DNA of 64,000 bases, from positions 151,619,265-151,683,264 of the forward strand of contig CAXKWD010000005.1 in the NCBI GenBank assembly GCA_964059195.1. Reading direction: 5' to 3'. The notes beneath the pieces are model-generated. The model ran no database searches and was not told the DNA's origin. It worked only from the letters and a program-made list of their open reading frames with translations. The position numbers and the translations under genes are program-made. This stretch comes from Ectobius pallidus. Taxonomy: Eukaryota; Arthropoda; Insecta; Blattodea; Ectobiidae. The stretch's first letter is position 1; each line of letters opens with the position of its first letter. Positions 1 through 11,320 of this stretch are shown in pieces.

Positions 1-397
1 CCATTTATCACAAGACCAGTGCTGATTTGACTGTAGACTACTTTCTCAAAAGTTTAGCTGGTCGTCAGATTGATTTGAAAAATCTGAATTCTGGTCCAAA
101 TTTATTCTCTCCAGATGATAGCAGTGAAGGTGGTGAAGTGATCTGGGGCTGTGGTGTGAGCAAGACGCTGGCAGACAAAGAGCTTCTGATTGGCTGTGGA
201 TTCAAGCCATGTATAGCTGAGGATGGGCGATTTGAGATTGGGGACATTCACGAGAATGGGTGCTTCAATGATGTAGATGATTATGATGAAACAGATTCCA
301 GACTTCTTAAGAGATCTCATTCAACAGGGGATCTGTGCACTCGAGGTCGTAGGGGTCCTTTGATTGGTGGAGTAGTAGGATCGGGTGATGAACCAAG
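1..397 (+). CDS. Unrecognised Ser-rich protein gene, internal exon (partial at window edge)
   Basis: The frame is open from base 3 with no start codon, so this is an internal exon whose 5' end lies outside the window. It encodes about 131 residues. The first part looks structured (a stretch around TVDYFLKSLAG), followed by an acidic segment with DVDDYDETD and a basic serine motif RSHSTGDL of phosphosite-like character. It ends at AACCAAG before a good donor GTATGT, leaving two bases of a codon (phase 2). The next exon at 1459 supplies exactly one base, completing an Arg codon. I do not recognise the family. Phase agreement with the two following exons is the main support for real coding. Confidence 0.75.
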
Positions 398-1458
398 GTA
401 TGTTCTGCATTTTATTTAACGACAAGCTTTCTGTCTTATCTCACTGAAGAAATATATAGTGTAAAATGTAGAGGAAAATTTTTCCTCAGTGGGAATTGAA
501 CCAGTGTTTGATTAACTTAGAACCTCTAGTTCTTTTGGTTCTTTTTAAATCCAATACCACCACTATCCTGGTAGGGTTTGTGGTATTCCTCCATGGCATG
601 GCAGAAATGTAGTCCCATTTCTCTATTTGGGACACTTTTTAGGCAAAGCTACATTATCCTGATAGGATGATGATAATGTAGTTGATGCTATGAATGCCTA
701 TAAACATAAATCCCTAATAACTAACCAAACTAACCAGATCATGATGGACAGGGGAACCTTCTACGAAAGATAAAATTCCCCTTAGCCAGACTGGGAACTT
801 CTTCATTAGTAGTCAGATACTCTTACTACTAGACCACAAGGTAATTCAAAACCTATAATCAAAATATGCATCAAAACCTGATGGATCCTCGCCACACTCT
901 GGATGTGCAATATCAGTAGCAAGATTTGATAAAGGTTTAGGAAGATTTGGAATGGGTCTGGGCACTTCCTGTTGGAGCCTAGTTGTCTAGGCATCTGCAT
1001 ACCAAGCTGAAAACCTGGATTCAATTCCCACCTAGAATATATAGTATACAAATTACAGATTACATCTGTGTAGATTTTAAATCTATAGATTACAGTCTGA
1101 TTTATTCTATTTTATTGTATTATTTTTCAATGACAGTTGATCCTGATAGTAGATCATGGGCACTTAGGATAAGGATAAGATAAATTACCAGGTGTCCTCG
1201 TTTGTCAGGGACATTCCTCAGATTTATCTTTCTATCTCCACTGTGTTCCTGGTGTGTCCCTGGATTTATAATTTTACACATCTTCCTTAACCTTGAATCT
1301 TAAAAAGTAATTTCAAAACCCAATAACCATCAAAGGTCCCGTGACCGTCAGCAAAATGTAAACATAAAATTATAGTTAGTGATTTGATGCTGGGAGATTT
1401 TCCATTTCTGTAAATTACAGTTTTGCTTTTTCTTAACACAGAATTAATCAATTTGCAG
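398..1458 (+). other. Intron 1 of the unrecognised + strand gene
   Basis: It begins GTATGT and ends with a pyrimidine-rich tract and TTTGCAG at 1452-1458. Around 770-850 is a degraded tRNA-like stretch on the minus strand that may be a SINE head. Nothing else is recognisable. Confidence 0.65.
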
Positions 1459-1751
1459 ATACCATCTTGATTCTGATCATAGCAGTCAACATGAAGAGAA
1501 GCCAGAAGATATAGCCAAGAGAATACTTGCGTTCCCTGCAGCAGCTTCATCTGGGAAATCCATGACTGGACGACACTTCCTCCTACTCCAGCATCACAGT
1601 GGGGGGAGCAACAGCAACGCTGGTGGAGAAACATCTCTTGCAAACTCCGAGGATGGAGCCAGCATTTATTATGGTGGTCAGTCTTCTGTGGAGGATACAA
1701 CAACTACTTCTGATTCACTCAATGCAGATCTGGAAGTCTGTGGAATTCTAG
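1459..1751 (+). CDS. Unrecognised Ser-rich protein gene, middle exon
   Basis: This exon encodes about 97 residues, with a helical-looking start (PEDIAKRILAFP) followed by Gly/Ser/Asn-rich sequence and an acidic end (SLNADLEVCGIL). The acceptor is TTTGCAG at 1452-1458; the donor is G before GTAAGA at 1752. The exon takes one base to finish the previous codon and leaves one base (phase 1). That base completes a Gly codon with the two bases at 4587, so both junctions are in phase. No catalytic motif is visible. Low-complexity composition suggests a disordered, possibly phosphorylated part of the protein. Confidence 0.72.
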
Positions 1752-4586
1752 GTAAGAAATACCTTTGTATAACAGAGATTGATATAACGATAAATTTGCA
1801 TTTAGCGATAATTTTCTTTGCTCCTGGCAAACTTCCTATCTTACTAACGTTGAATTTAACTTGCTACAACAATGAAGCTATTGTTAGAAAGACCCTTTTT
1901 CAACGTTATGAGGGCCATCCATAAAGTAAGTTTCCCTGGGGCTATGTACAGAAACAAAACAAAATGTCATGGAAATGTTTATCGCAACAGGTACAGCAAG
2001 TGTTCAGCTATTTTTCAACATATTCACCACTGGAATTAAGACATTTTTCATTCCGTGGGGCCAACGTTTGAATACCTGTGTCGGAGAAGTCTGCCGCCTA
2101 GGATTTGAACCATTATGTGGCAACCATGTCCGCCTCTTTGTCATTCTCTCTCATTTCTTGAGGTGTAGGAAAAGATGGAAATTAATGGGAGTGAATCTGG
2201 GCTGTAGGGTTAATTTTTAATCACCTCCCAGCAAGTCTCCTGCAGAAGCTCGACTGGGAGGTGTTTAAACATTCACCTTACAGTCCAGAATTTGCTCCAG
2301 TGATTTCCATCTTTTCCTACACCTCAAGAAATGACAGAGAATGACAGACATGCAGATATGGCTGTCACACAGTGGTTCAATTCCCAGGCGGTAGAGTTCT
2401 ATGACACAGGTATTCAAAAGTTGGTCCCACGGTATGAAAAATATCTCAATTCCGGTAGCAAATATTTTGAAAAATAGCTGAACACTTGCAGTATCTGTTG
2501 CAATAAACATTTCCAAGATATTGTGTCTTGTTTCTGTAAACAGGATCAGGGAAACTTACTTTATGGATGGCTCTCGTATATTTTTATTGCAGATCCGTAG
2601 CTTAGCTCTGCAGATGATAGAGGTAACAGATTTGTGTCCTTCCAAACCTCCAATTGTTTTCTGTAGGTACTTAATTTTTTTATTTGTATATCACCATTGT
2701 TGAAAGTCTTTTTAGAGTTAAATTTTCTGAAAATGAAATTATGTAGTATTTCAGGGCAAGGTGCAGTTTTATAATTAAGATAGAAATGGAGTAGTAGTAG
2801 TAGTATTCAAATGTTCTGGAGCTCTTGATTTGCCATCATTCGCTTGCGGGCTTCCCAATAATATGGATATGATAGAAATGGATTACAATTTGAATTTAAT
2901 ATATGGATTATTTGTTGAAATATAATTATGAAAGTGGATCTCATTGTAATATTATGTAGATTTTAATATGACATTGCTTCGGGATTTATACACATTTCCC
3001 GATACTCTACTTATAACCATTAATTTTCTTACAGATTTCATGAGAGTAAGGTTCAGTAAAGGTAGAGAATAGGGTCAACCACAGTGCAAAACATATAGTG
3101 TGTTCAATTGCACAGCATGTGGTGTGAAAACGCCATACTGAGCAAATGGCTTTAGTTTTGGGATAGGTATGTGACAAACTTCCTCTTTCTTTTTCTTCCC
3201 TCTTCCCACCATCTTTGAAGTTGAAATTTCTGTCATATGCTAAGCTTAAAGCTTGGCATGATCCACAAAAATTAAATCAATTGATGTAGTGATTTTTCAG
3301 TAGTTATGATCTCTGCTCATTGGAAATCAGTAGGTTTGAAAACAGTATTAGGGCTCTTAAATTATTTAAATTTGTGATTAATTGTTCTGGCTTCTTTGCA
3401 TGTGTGCTTCTTTAATCATTATCCTTTTAATCACACAGTTTCCTCCATGCAGTCTTCCTAATATGTGATATATTACAGCCCCCCATTATAATTTTGTTTT
3501 TGTGTTAAGTTTTTCATTTACACTAACGAAATCTTGATAAATGTGAGTAAGGCATACATGTTGGAGTGAGAATAAAAGAACAAAGATGCAATGCCGATCA
3601 CCATAGAAAATGGTAGCATTGATTAACGCTAATGTGTTCTTGTTGGGGGTAAAGGTAAAAGCATCGATGAAAAATAAGAGGGATGATAATGAAATAATCC
3701 ATTTTCTTGACTCTTCTCACAGATCGAAAAGCAAGCGTATCAATTTTTTATTGATTGTTCATAATAATATTCCACAAAATGACTGAGCCATAGATGAGTT
3801 AGGTAATTTTACATATACCGGTACTTTGTGCAATTTATTGACACAACTAAATATGAATATATTCTTTATGATAAGTTGGGAGATGAGGTGCTGGATGAAT
3901 TATCGAACAACTTTGTAAATACTGCAGCTACTAACCAACTTTGGCAATTTCTTTTAGATGTAAGAAAAATGTATTCCACAGCCTAAGGTATTTCCTTCAT
4001 ACGACAGATGACTAGGGGCATCGATATCAAAAATAAACTCACCGCCTCAAATAGATCAATAATGAGGCGAAGGATGTAGTGGTGAAAACAGTGTATCCAA
4101 AAAGCATTTATTTGCTAATCGCATATACCTGCTCAACCACTCGGCCAGTGCACTTACAGAAAAAAACATGAAATACCTCCTAACTCCATGTCCAGGGGAG
4201 TACACGCAAAACTACTTGTTGACATCCTATTACCTGCATTCCTGCCAATCTCCTTATGATACAGAAGCTTTGAATTATTGCGATCCATTACAACTCAATT
4301 TTCAGGTAAATCTAATTTTTTAATTATTAAATATTTATTTTATTTTATTAATATTAAATACAATTAAGTAAATTCACATAGAAATTATATCTTGAATTTT
4401 GTAGATTTTGTAGTGATGTAATAATTTGTGAACTTGGTTAAGATAGTTAACTTTATTGATTGACACTCACTACCATGATTAGGCATGATAATTATTTTGT
4501 TGGAGTGCTTTCAACTGTATACAATGTTAATTAGCTATTCATAGTAATGAGCGTTAATCAATATTGATTCATGATGTCTGTTTCAG
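1752..4586 (+). other. Intron 2 of the unrecognised + strand gene
   Basis: It starts GTAAGA and ends CTGTTTCAG at 4586. It contains the palindromic mariner derivative at 1909-2578. A minus-strand tRNA-like A-box sequence (GGCCGAGTGGTTGAG read on minus) near 4131-4153 hints at a degraded SINE. The remainder is AT-rich with no recognisable feature. Confidence 0.65.
1909..2578. mobile_element. Palindromic mariner derivative (two transposase 3' ends head to head)
   Basis: The ends are inverted repeats: CATCCATAAAGTAAGTTTCC near 1917 and its complement near 2549-2570, next to TA dinucleotides. Each arm encodes the C-terminal end of a mariner transposase, facing outwards. The left arm is read on minus and the right arm on plus. 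Both show the family pattern FYDTGIQKLVPRYEKxLN followed by a Y-x-EK ending and a stop. The right arm retains FYDTGIQKLVPRYEKYLN and the left arm has DTGIQTLAPRNEKCLN. The centre lies near 2245. No HTH or DDE core remains, so it is non-autonomous. It sits in intron 2 of the + strand gene. Confidence 0.78.
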
Positions 4587-5848
4587 GTACTACCACTGAA
4601 GATGATGAAGAAGGGAAAGGTTACATGGAAGATGAGAGCAGTGGTGCCAACTCAAGCAGCACAGACCGGAACTCGTTTTCAGAGCGAGAGATAAAGCCTA
4701 CATTAAATTCAGATAAGACTGAATCCATTAGTGTATTAGATTCTGACGTTAGGTTAGTTAAAGACTTGCTATTAGTAAATGGAAAAAATAGTAATTCAAA
4801 TAGTATACCAATAGTTACTTCCGGTGGATCGTCTTCGAAATCTTTCACAGCAAGTTCTCTATTGGAAGCTCATCGCAAAGCATTTAAAGCTGCAGGTGGC
4901 AAATCTGGAGGCAATACTGGATCATCGAGCCTTCGTATCCGTATTTGCAAATCTCCTAATAATGCCAGTGCTGGCATGTCTGGTTCTTCTGGAAGCAATG
5001 TCAGCAGTGGACGACAGCTAGAGACAGACAGTTCAAATGAATACGAATCTGAAACTGGTATACCAAAATCACCTACACTGTTTATAAGTGGTGTTTCTAT
5101 CAGCAGAACACCTGAACCACGATCCCCTGCTATTGTTACCACATCCTCTGGTGCAACCACAAATTCTTCCGTGGGTCGTCAGTCTCGATCTTCCAGTCTT
5201 ACTGTACCTCCACCTCCTCCTTTATCAACGCCACTGACCACTGCTGTCCATGGGTCATCTAGTATCTCTTTAAATGCAGCTACGACAGCTGGACATTCAA
5301 CTTCCCCTGAACCTCAAACTCCTTTGGTTTTAAAATCCTCAAGCCCTATTAACCTGACATCAATTTGTAGCACGATAACCAGCAACAGCATGGTTATCAC
5401 GCCCCCTCCTATCCCACCTTTACTTCCATCCCCTGGATCTCCTGTAAGCATTTCTAGTAGTCGTTCAGGAGCTCCTTCTCCTATTTTAACACCAGGAAAT
5501 GGAAGCTCCATGTCTACAAATCAGACTTCTGGTAATACATCGATGAATCCGACAAAATCGAAATCGGCAAGTGAACCTGAAAGAGAAAGGGAGATGTTTC
5601 GGTTTCCAAAATCATCTACTGATGGTGCGTTAAGCTCAGTGCTTCATGTTCAAGAATCAAATCTCAGTTCAGACGATTTTCATGAAGCCTTGTTCCTTTT
5701 GGAGCGATCGCCGAAAGGTGGTGGTGGTTCATCGAAGCGACGCAAGAAATCCAAGAAAGATCGCCACAAAGATAAAGAAAACAATAATGGAACAAGTAGT
5801 TGTTCTAGTAAAGTGAAAGAAATTAAAGAAGCAAGTTCTGCATTGTAA
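4587..5848 (+). CDS. Unrecognised Ser-rich protein gene, last coding exon
   Basis: This exon encodes about 420 residues to the stop TAA at 5846-5848. After an acidic start (TEDDEEGKGYMEDESS) it is strongly Ser/Thr/Pro/Gly-rich, with many SP/TP sites, proline runs near 5209-5223 and 5402-5420, and one ordered-looking segment (SLLEAHRKAFKAAGG, about residues 96-110). Near the end is FHEALFLLERSP, then a Lys/Arg cluster (SSKRRKKSKKDRHKDKE) that could act as a nuclear localisation signal or nucleic-acid contact. The 4571 ATG is intronic: the acceptor CTGTTTCAG ends at 4586 and splicing from 1751 is exactly in phase. Two donor-like sequences overlap the stop (see findings), so the end of the protein may vary by splicing. 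Family unknown; disordered scaffold or regulator is only a guess. Confidence 0.78.
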
Positions 5849-6603
5849 GGTAAGAGAGCGTTTTATGTTGATCAATTAAAAGAACTGTACTCAAATCTAA
5901 GAGAGGAGAATACTTCTTTATGCTGCTGAAATTAAGTAGTTTGTTGAATTTTTGCTTGTATCAAACAGAAAATACAGGCTAAATTATATGATGACACTAG
6001 CTTTTATAACTACTTGCATAAAAGTGATTTTGTAAAACTATTTCCTTCAAAACAAATTTCAGTGCAGCCACAGGTTTAACTGCATTTTTTAAATTAAAAT
6101 ACTGTTAGTTGAAAAAATGTAACCCCACTTCATTTTACAAAATGCAATCAGGCTGAATACATATATACCATATATAGCTGAATACTACCCACCCCTGAAT
6201 AATATCCACACCCATATTTTTGGAAAGGAAATTTTAAAAAAGTAAATTAATTAAGAGAAACCTATAAGCTCCTATATAAAATTATTTTGCCAGGAAACAC
6301 CAGTCTTGACAATGACATTAATTCCATGTTTTGAGTTTGAAAATGTCTAAAACATATTATGGAAATGTGGGTATTGCTGTTTACAAATAACAAGAAATAC
6401 GATCATATATTCCTTCCTTTCCTGGTCTGAAAATGGTTGTTTGCTAATTGCTTCTTGCTGGCCACTGGATTACTAGTATTTCACCCATCTGTCAAACAGA
6501 TGCATTTTCATTTCATTACAGCTTCGCTAAGACTATTACATTGTACTGTGATGCTACTACAAAGCATCGAGCTATATTGAGCCGATATGGTACAAAAAGT
6601 TGA

Positions 6604-6842
6604 AATAACTATAGTTACTTAAAAATACTGTTGCCTACCCTTACAGCAGCAAAACTTCCGTGATCTTTTTTTGAAAATGGCTTCACTGAGCAGTGTTGCA
6701 CCACAATGGGACGGAACAATATGCGTATTGTGCATGAGCTATGTGATACATGCACCGGTATACGGAGAGGAAAAAAAATAACAAAAATTGGTTTCATTTT
6801 GAGGGTTATGACGTTTGTGGTTTTATTTATGAAATTCAGATA
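6604..6842 (+). mobile_element. Truncated DNA transposon copy (ACCGTATATTT family)
   Basis: This stretch matches, in order, the internal sequence of the copies at 10425 and 43412. Shared pieces include AAATAACTA, CTTCCGTGATCTT-like sequence, GTGCATGAGC followed by ATGTGATACA, and GTTTGTGGTTTTATTTA. Neither terminal repeat is present. The open frames crossing it are not conserved between copies. Confidence 0.65.
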
Positions 6843-7854
6843 AGTATTAAAATAATACATGCATCCCACTTGTTTGTTTGCAATTTTTTTTTAAATATGC
6901 TGGTGGTATTTGAGTATATACAGTACCTTGAAAGTACCACTATAGTTTCGCAAAAAATTGGAATCAGCCAAATCTGCTTAGTGACAGATCTCATTGTTGT
7001 CAGTAGGCTACAAAACTTGCTTATGAGTATTCAACTGAAAAAGAGTTGTGAAACTTAGTTACGAAACCGAGTTTTGTCATGTAACTTTGCCTTAAGGTAG
7101 TTATATTGTCATGAGCAGCATTTTATGTTTCTTGTATTTTCAGTAAAACATAAATACTAGTTTAAAATATGAAAAAATATGAGAAACCATTAAATACTTG
7201 GGAAATGTTTTCTAGAAATTATGTACTATAAGCAAATAAACCACAAACTTTTTATTCAATAACCAAATCACTGAATTATGTGAATTTTCCAAAAGTATAG
7301 AAACAAAACATGAAAAATATTATTCAAATCACAGCTTTTTTAAAAACAGATTCATGTTGAATCCCATCTCTTATAAATAAAGCTTTCTCTTTCATCTTGA
7401 TTGTCTAAAAATTGTTTCTCATAATGTTTTTCTTGAACATTGTTAATTTCGTACTGTCATTCACCATTAAAATTCTGGCAATTCAGGTGTTTTAGTTTTA
7501 CTGTGACTATGATTGGTTACTCTTAAAATAGATTTATTAATTCATACTTCAAAATTTCCTTCCCCAAACCACCATTTTGAATTATGAAAAGTGATTAAGA
7601 TATTCTTCTCTCTTATTTTGTATGGGTACGAATCTTATTATTTTATAAACGAAGTTGTTTAGAAGTAAAAAATTACAGTAGAAGATAATATTATAATTCT
7701 ATTCTCTGAGATGTTTTAAGAAATTTCAAATTCATAGAGTGGTAGAAGTGAGAGGATATTTGTGGCTCTAAAAGTATAAGTGACAGAAGTCATATTACAG
7801 TAGAGAATTGTTATTTGTGCTCAAATTAATTGACTCAGCCTATAGTTTTCTAAG

Positions 7855-8090
7855 CCATCCTCGGTAGCAAAGAGGTAGTGTGCCAGCCTCTGGGTCCAAA
7901 GGTCTTGAGTTCACACCCAACCGAGATCAGTTGATTTTTCTAGACATAAAATTTGTGGTCTCAGATTTCTCTGAGTTGGATTATAAACTTGAGTCCCTTG
8001 TCGTAGATACATTCCACAGAACATAATGGAGTATTATGGCCGTAAATGATATCAGCCTAGTACACTTTTCATACTTTCAATTCCGTAAAT
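7855..8090 (+). mobile_element. tRNA-derived SINE, degraded
   Basis: A pol III-like head reads GGTAGCAAAGAGGTAGTGTG, with a B-box-like GGTCTTGAGTTCACACCC further on. It is followed by a unique body (TTGATTTTTCTAGACATAAA) and TATGGCCGTAAATGATATCA. The head is too diverged to be a functional tRNA gene. Confidence 0.5.
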
Positions 8091-8750
8091 TGAAGAAAAA
8101 AATATCTGAATGCTTGAAACAGATTAACATATTTTTAGTTATTTTTACTATATCTCATTGTTCTCTAGCTGACCAAATTAAATTTGACTTCTGTCACATA
8201 TAGTTTTTTAATCATATTCTCTAAACTAAGATATTGAATGGAGTAGGGTACGTGTATTTATAAAAGAGTTCACATAAAGGAGTTTCAGGTTTTGGAATAA
8301 ATATGAAAAGATTTAAAACAGTAGACAATTGAGAACATTGCTACAAATTTTCATCTGATTCTTCACATTGTAACTTATAGTGCAGCAAATATTTTTCCAT
8401 GACCCATATAAATCTCTAATATAATTTCATCATGTAAGGAAATGTTTGTCATAGAAAAATGTAGCTTATATTTTTTTTACATGTTAGGTCATCATCTCAT
8501 TAGCTCACTTGAGTAATATTTTCATCATGAAAGGGGCCAGAAACAATATTTATCATTTACAAGTCTATATGCCCTGATCTTTCTGTTTTTTGTATGTTGT
8601 ATATTTAGTTATTTTATATGTTAGTGTTTATTTTTTATATAGATGGTGTCATATAAGTGGAAGTGGCCAATAAAGAACTTAAATTAATTTTTTAGTACAC
8701 GCTCTCTAAAACAGTTGCTTATCGGACTGGTAACACGCCGAAAAGCTGCA

Positions 8751-8838
8751 CTTTAAAGGACAAGTCCGCTAAAATTGCATAAAAGTGCATTCAAACTGCA
8801 TTCAAAATGCAATTTTAGCGGCCTTGTCCTTTAAAGTC
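8751..8838. repeat. Hairpin MITE with TTTTAGCGG arms
   Basis: The left arm CTTTAAAGGACAAGTCCGCT is mirrored by the right arm AGCGGCCTTGTCCTTTAAAG, continuing inwards through AAAATTGCAT, so the stem is about 30 bp. The loop region contains GTGCATTCAAACTGCATTC, itself a small direct repeat. No coding capacity. Confidence 0.75.
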
Positions 8839-9450
8839 GTCATGGCAATCTACAAACAAAACCCAGAAGGCATTGACCAGTCACACCAACTTTAACATGG
8901 ATTTACGCATATAATTGGTCATAAAACAACAAATTTAAGCCAACACGTTTCTTTATGATAATCAGAAACTTTACCAGGATTTTTTGCAAAACACGGTAGC
9001 CCACTTCAACACATGACAACAAATATAAGCCAACAACTTTTCACATTTTGGTTCACTTGAAAAACATTCCTTACCATGGACGAACAGCATTTAAATGCTG
9101 TAATATATCCCTTCTCATAGCCTATTTCTGCCGTGAAGTTGCTGGTAGCAGCTCCAATTCAATGTTTCTGGCTTGGATTGAAATTTCCTCGGTATTATCA
9201 TTTATATTTTCACAAGCTTTTCATAAATAGTATGCAATATCTCTTACAAACAAGGGATTCATATATTATGCATTTATACTACCACATTTGTTATTGGTAC
9301 GTACGGTCATTGTTATTTTATGATCTAGATGGCCATGACAATATAACTTAAAGAAATGACTGATTGCCTTTCATTATAATTAATTACGGTATTTTTGTTT
9401 TATTTCATATAATTTATAGAACTTTTACTAAAAAATATTGTATGCACCAC

Positions 9451-9547
9451 GTACGCAAAAACTTTAGCGGACTCATCCAGTATTTCAGCCTCGGCTTTCG
9501 CCTCGGCCGCTATACTAGATTCGTCCGCTAAAGCGTTATTTTGCGTA
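9451..9547. repeat. Hairpin MITE with GTACGCAAAA ends
   Basis: The arms run from GTACGCAAAA at 9451 to its complement TTTTGCGTAC ending at 9547, with CTTTAGCGGACTCATC opposite GATTCGTCCGCTAAAG and GCCTCGGC copies near the centre. It shares the TTTAGCGGAC core with the hairpin at 8751-8838. The Ala/Glu-rich open frame across it is an accident of the palindrome. Confidence 0.72.
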
Positions 9548-9961
9548 CTTGATACATAAATAGCTATTAGTACCCCGGTTAACTGTATGCTTAGAATTCC
9601 CATTTTATTTTGAAGCAAAGCCAAGACATTTAACAAAAATTGAACGCAAAATCCATGACAAACGAGTAAAATCAAATACATTTGAAAAAATGTATATTTT
9701 GTTTACAGCAGTTTTATTTTGATTCCACGTGAATCTTTATGTTAGTTCATCCATTATGTGCAATGCTAAATTTAGCAGTACATGACATACATTCTTTATT
9801 TTCATCTTGCCCTTTGATGAATGAAAGTGACTAGTATTTTGTAGTTCAATTTACATTTATGTTTCTCTATGATAAAATGAATTTATTGGACATCAATTAG
9901 AGTTTATTACAAATGTTCCTCTAGTAAAAATTTATCTTCAGCAGCAAATTGGAATTATCAT

Positions 9962-10198
9962 TCAACAGGTCAATGCAGCCAGCATTGTGGGTACCTTCCC
10001 ATCTTCTGCCTCTCTGGATGCAATCAATTCTTGAATGATTCCTTGTTCTGGTTCAGAATATTTTTGTTCAATCGTCGTGATATGTGCCAAAAGATACTTT
10101 AGGGCCACGGTCATTCTATTTTTATTCTGTGGCACACAAGAATCTGACCAGAGGATTAAATGTTTGGCTAGAGGACTGTCATTCATAACAGAATTCAA
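9962..10198 (-). pseudogene. Transposon-related protein fragment with DSCxxQNKN motif
   Basis: The minus strand encodes about 78 residues containing LILWSDSCVPQNKNRMTVAL and KYSEPEQGIIQE. The D-S-C-x-x-Q-N-K-N pattern is one I associate with repeated transposase-like insect proteins, but I cannot name the family securely. The frame is short, has no start context, no splice partners that I can see, and lies alone between repeats. It is most simply a fragment of a mobile element; a lone exon of a host gene is less likely. Confidence 0.45.
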
Positions 10199-10424
10199 AA
10201 TTTTGTTTATAGAGCTTGCAATTTGAAGGAATGTGAGCTCACTGTGAGCTGCTTCACTGAAGTGGTTGCATGTGGACTGGCTGCAATCACATGTCTGTAA
10301 AGTTGCCTTGTTGGTAGGTGGACATAGAACAAAACTATGCCAAGAAGACTCATATTTAACGTGATGTAGAACAATATATGTTTAAAATTTCAGTATTTAA
10401 AGGTGGAAAATTGGTTTTGTAGTA

Positions 10425-11320
10425 CCTTATATTTCCGCAGATAAGATGAGGTATAAATTTTCATCAAAGTTTTATAGTTTTAGCATATATCTGTCCTATA
10501 AGATGACCCCAAACTATCAATGGCCCATGAATTTATATTTACTAAACAATTTCAAAAAGTTTTGTTTTTGTTTGTTTTCTGGTTGATTGCAAAAATGTTG
10601 CCAACCAGGTAGTTAGGACAAAATAACTACAGTTAGTTAAAAAGACTGTTGGCTACCCTTACCGGAACAAAGCTTCCTCAATCTTCTTTTTCTCAAAATG
10701 GTATCACTGAGCACATTCACACCATAATGGAACGTAACGATACTCTCATTGTGCATGAGCCATGTGATACACATACTGGTATGTACGGAATTTTTTTTAA
10801 AATATCAAAAATAGGTTTTATTTAACGAATTATGGCGTTTGTGGTTTTATTTACGAAATTCACCTTATTTCGGAGCTTACATTTGCCTCCAAATGGTACC
10901 TAACATCTTAATATACCAAGATAATATAACCTTGACATCAGGATACATCATTTTATAATTAAAACTTTGAAGGTTCTCATCAAAAAAGCCATTCACATCA
11001 GACTGTACCCCAATAACATCAATAGAGATGGAGGGTTCCAATTGGCCGCTTCCTGGCAACCTGCTATTTCTCTACTCCAATCATGGAGGGAGAGACCATT
11101 TACTTCCATCGACCAATCAGGATCCATGACTGCATCTAACTAGTCCTACTATGGGTATGTATACAAGGCCATAACCTCTGGATCCCACTTATCCGAAGAT
11201 GACGGCGCAGACAGTCGCCGAAAGCTCAGAATTTTATTCTCTTACCCGACTGGAAACCCGAGAACAGTTTCTACATTTTATAATTGTTTTAATGTATATA
11301 AATTTCAGTCTTCTTGTTTC
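10425..11320 (+). mobile_element. DNA transposon copy (ACCGTATATTT family), split by a retroposon
   Basis: It starts with CCTTATATTTCCGCAG just after a TA at 10423-10424 and matches the 43412-45107 element in order. Shared pieces include GTTTTCTGGTTGAT, GTGCATGAGCCATGTGATAC, TTGTGGTTTTATTTACG and TATTTCGG. A 313-bp insertion at 10961-11273 splits it, after which matching sequence (ATATAAATTTCAGTC) resumes. The right terminal repeat was not found. No transposase frame survives. The site corresponding to the Tc1-type insertion in the 43 kb copy is empty here (CCTATAAGATGACCCC). Confidence 0.7.
10961..11273 (+). mobile_element. Retroposon insertion with 12-bp target-site duplication
   Basis: The insert is bracketed by CATTTTATAATT at 10949-10960 and again at 11274-11285. 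The right part reads GATGACGGCGCAGACAGTCG, CGAAAGCTCAGAATTTTATT and CCCGACTGGAAACCCG. A related tail lies at 51716-51820 (AGATGGACGCAGTGC, CACGAAAGCCCAGAATT, CCCGACTGGAAGG). This tail style (GAAGATGG..CGAAA..CGG CTGG) is common at 3' ends of Penelope-like and some LINE elements, so a 5'-truncated retroelement is likely, but the clade is not proven. Confidence 0.7.

Larger units (their letters stand above)
5849..8740 (+). other. Downstream region of the + strand gene, probable 3'UTR/intergenic, no other gene seen
   Basis: AT-rich sequence with scattered AATAAA-like signals, for example near 7374-7380. It holds a truncated copy of a TA-flanked transposon family at about 6604-6842 and a tRNA-like SINE at about 7855-8090. 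No convincing exon was found. Confidence 0.5.

Noticed and set aside
2521..2703. Possible exon between the second and third exons of the + gene
   Set aside because: It begins inside the mariner arm, and direct splicing from 1751 to 4587 is already in phase.
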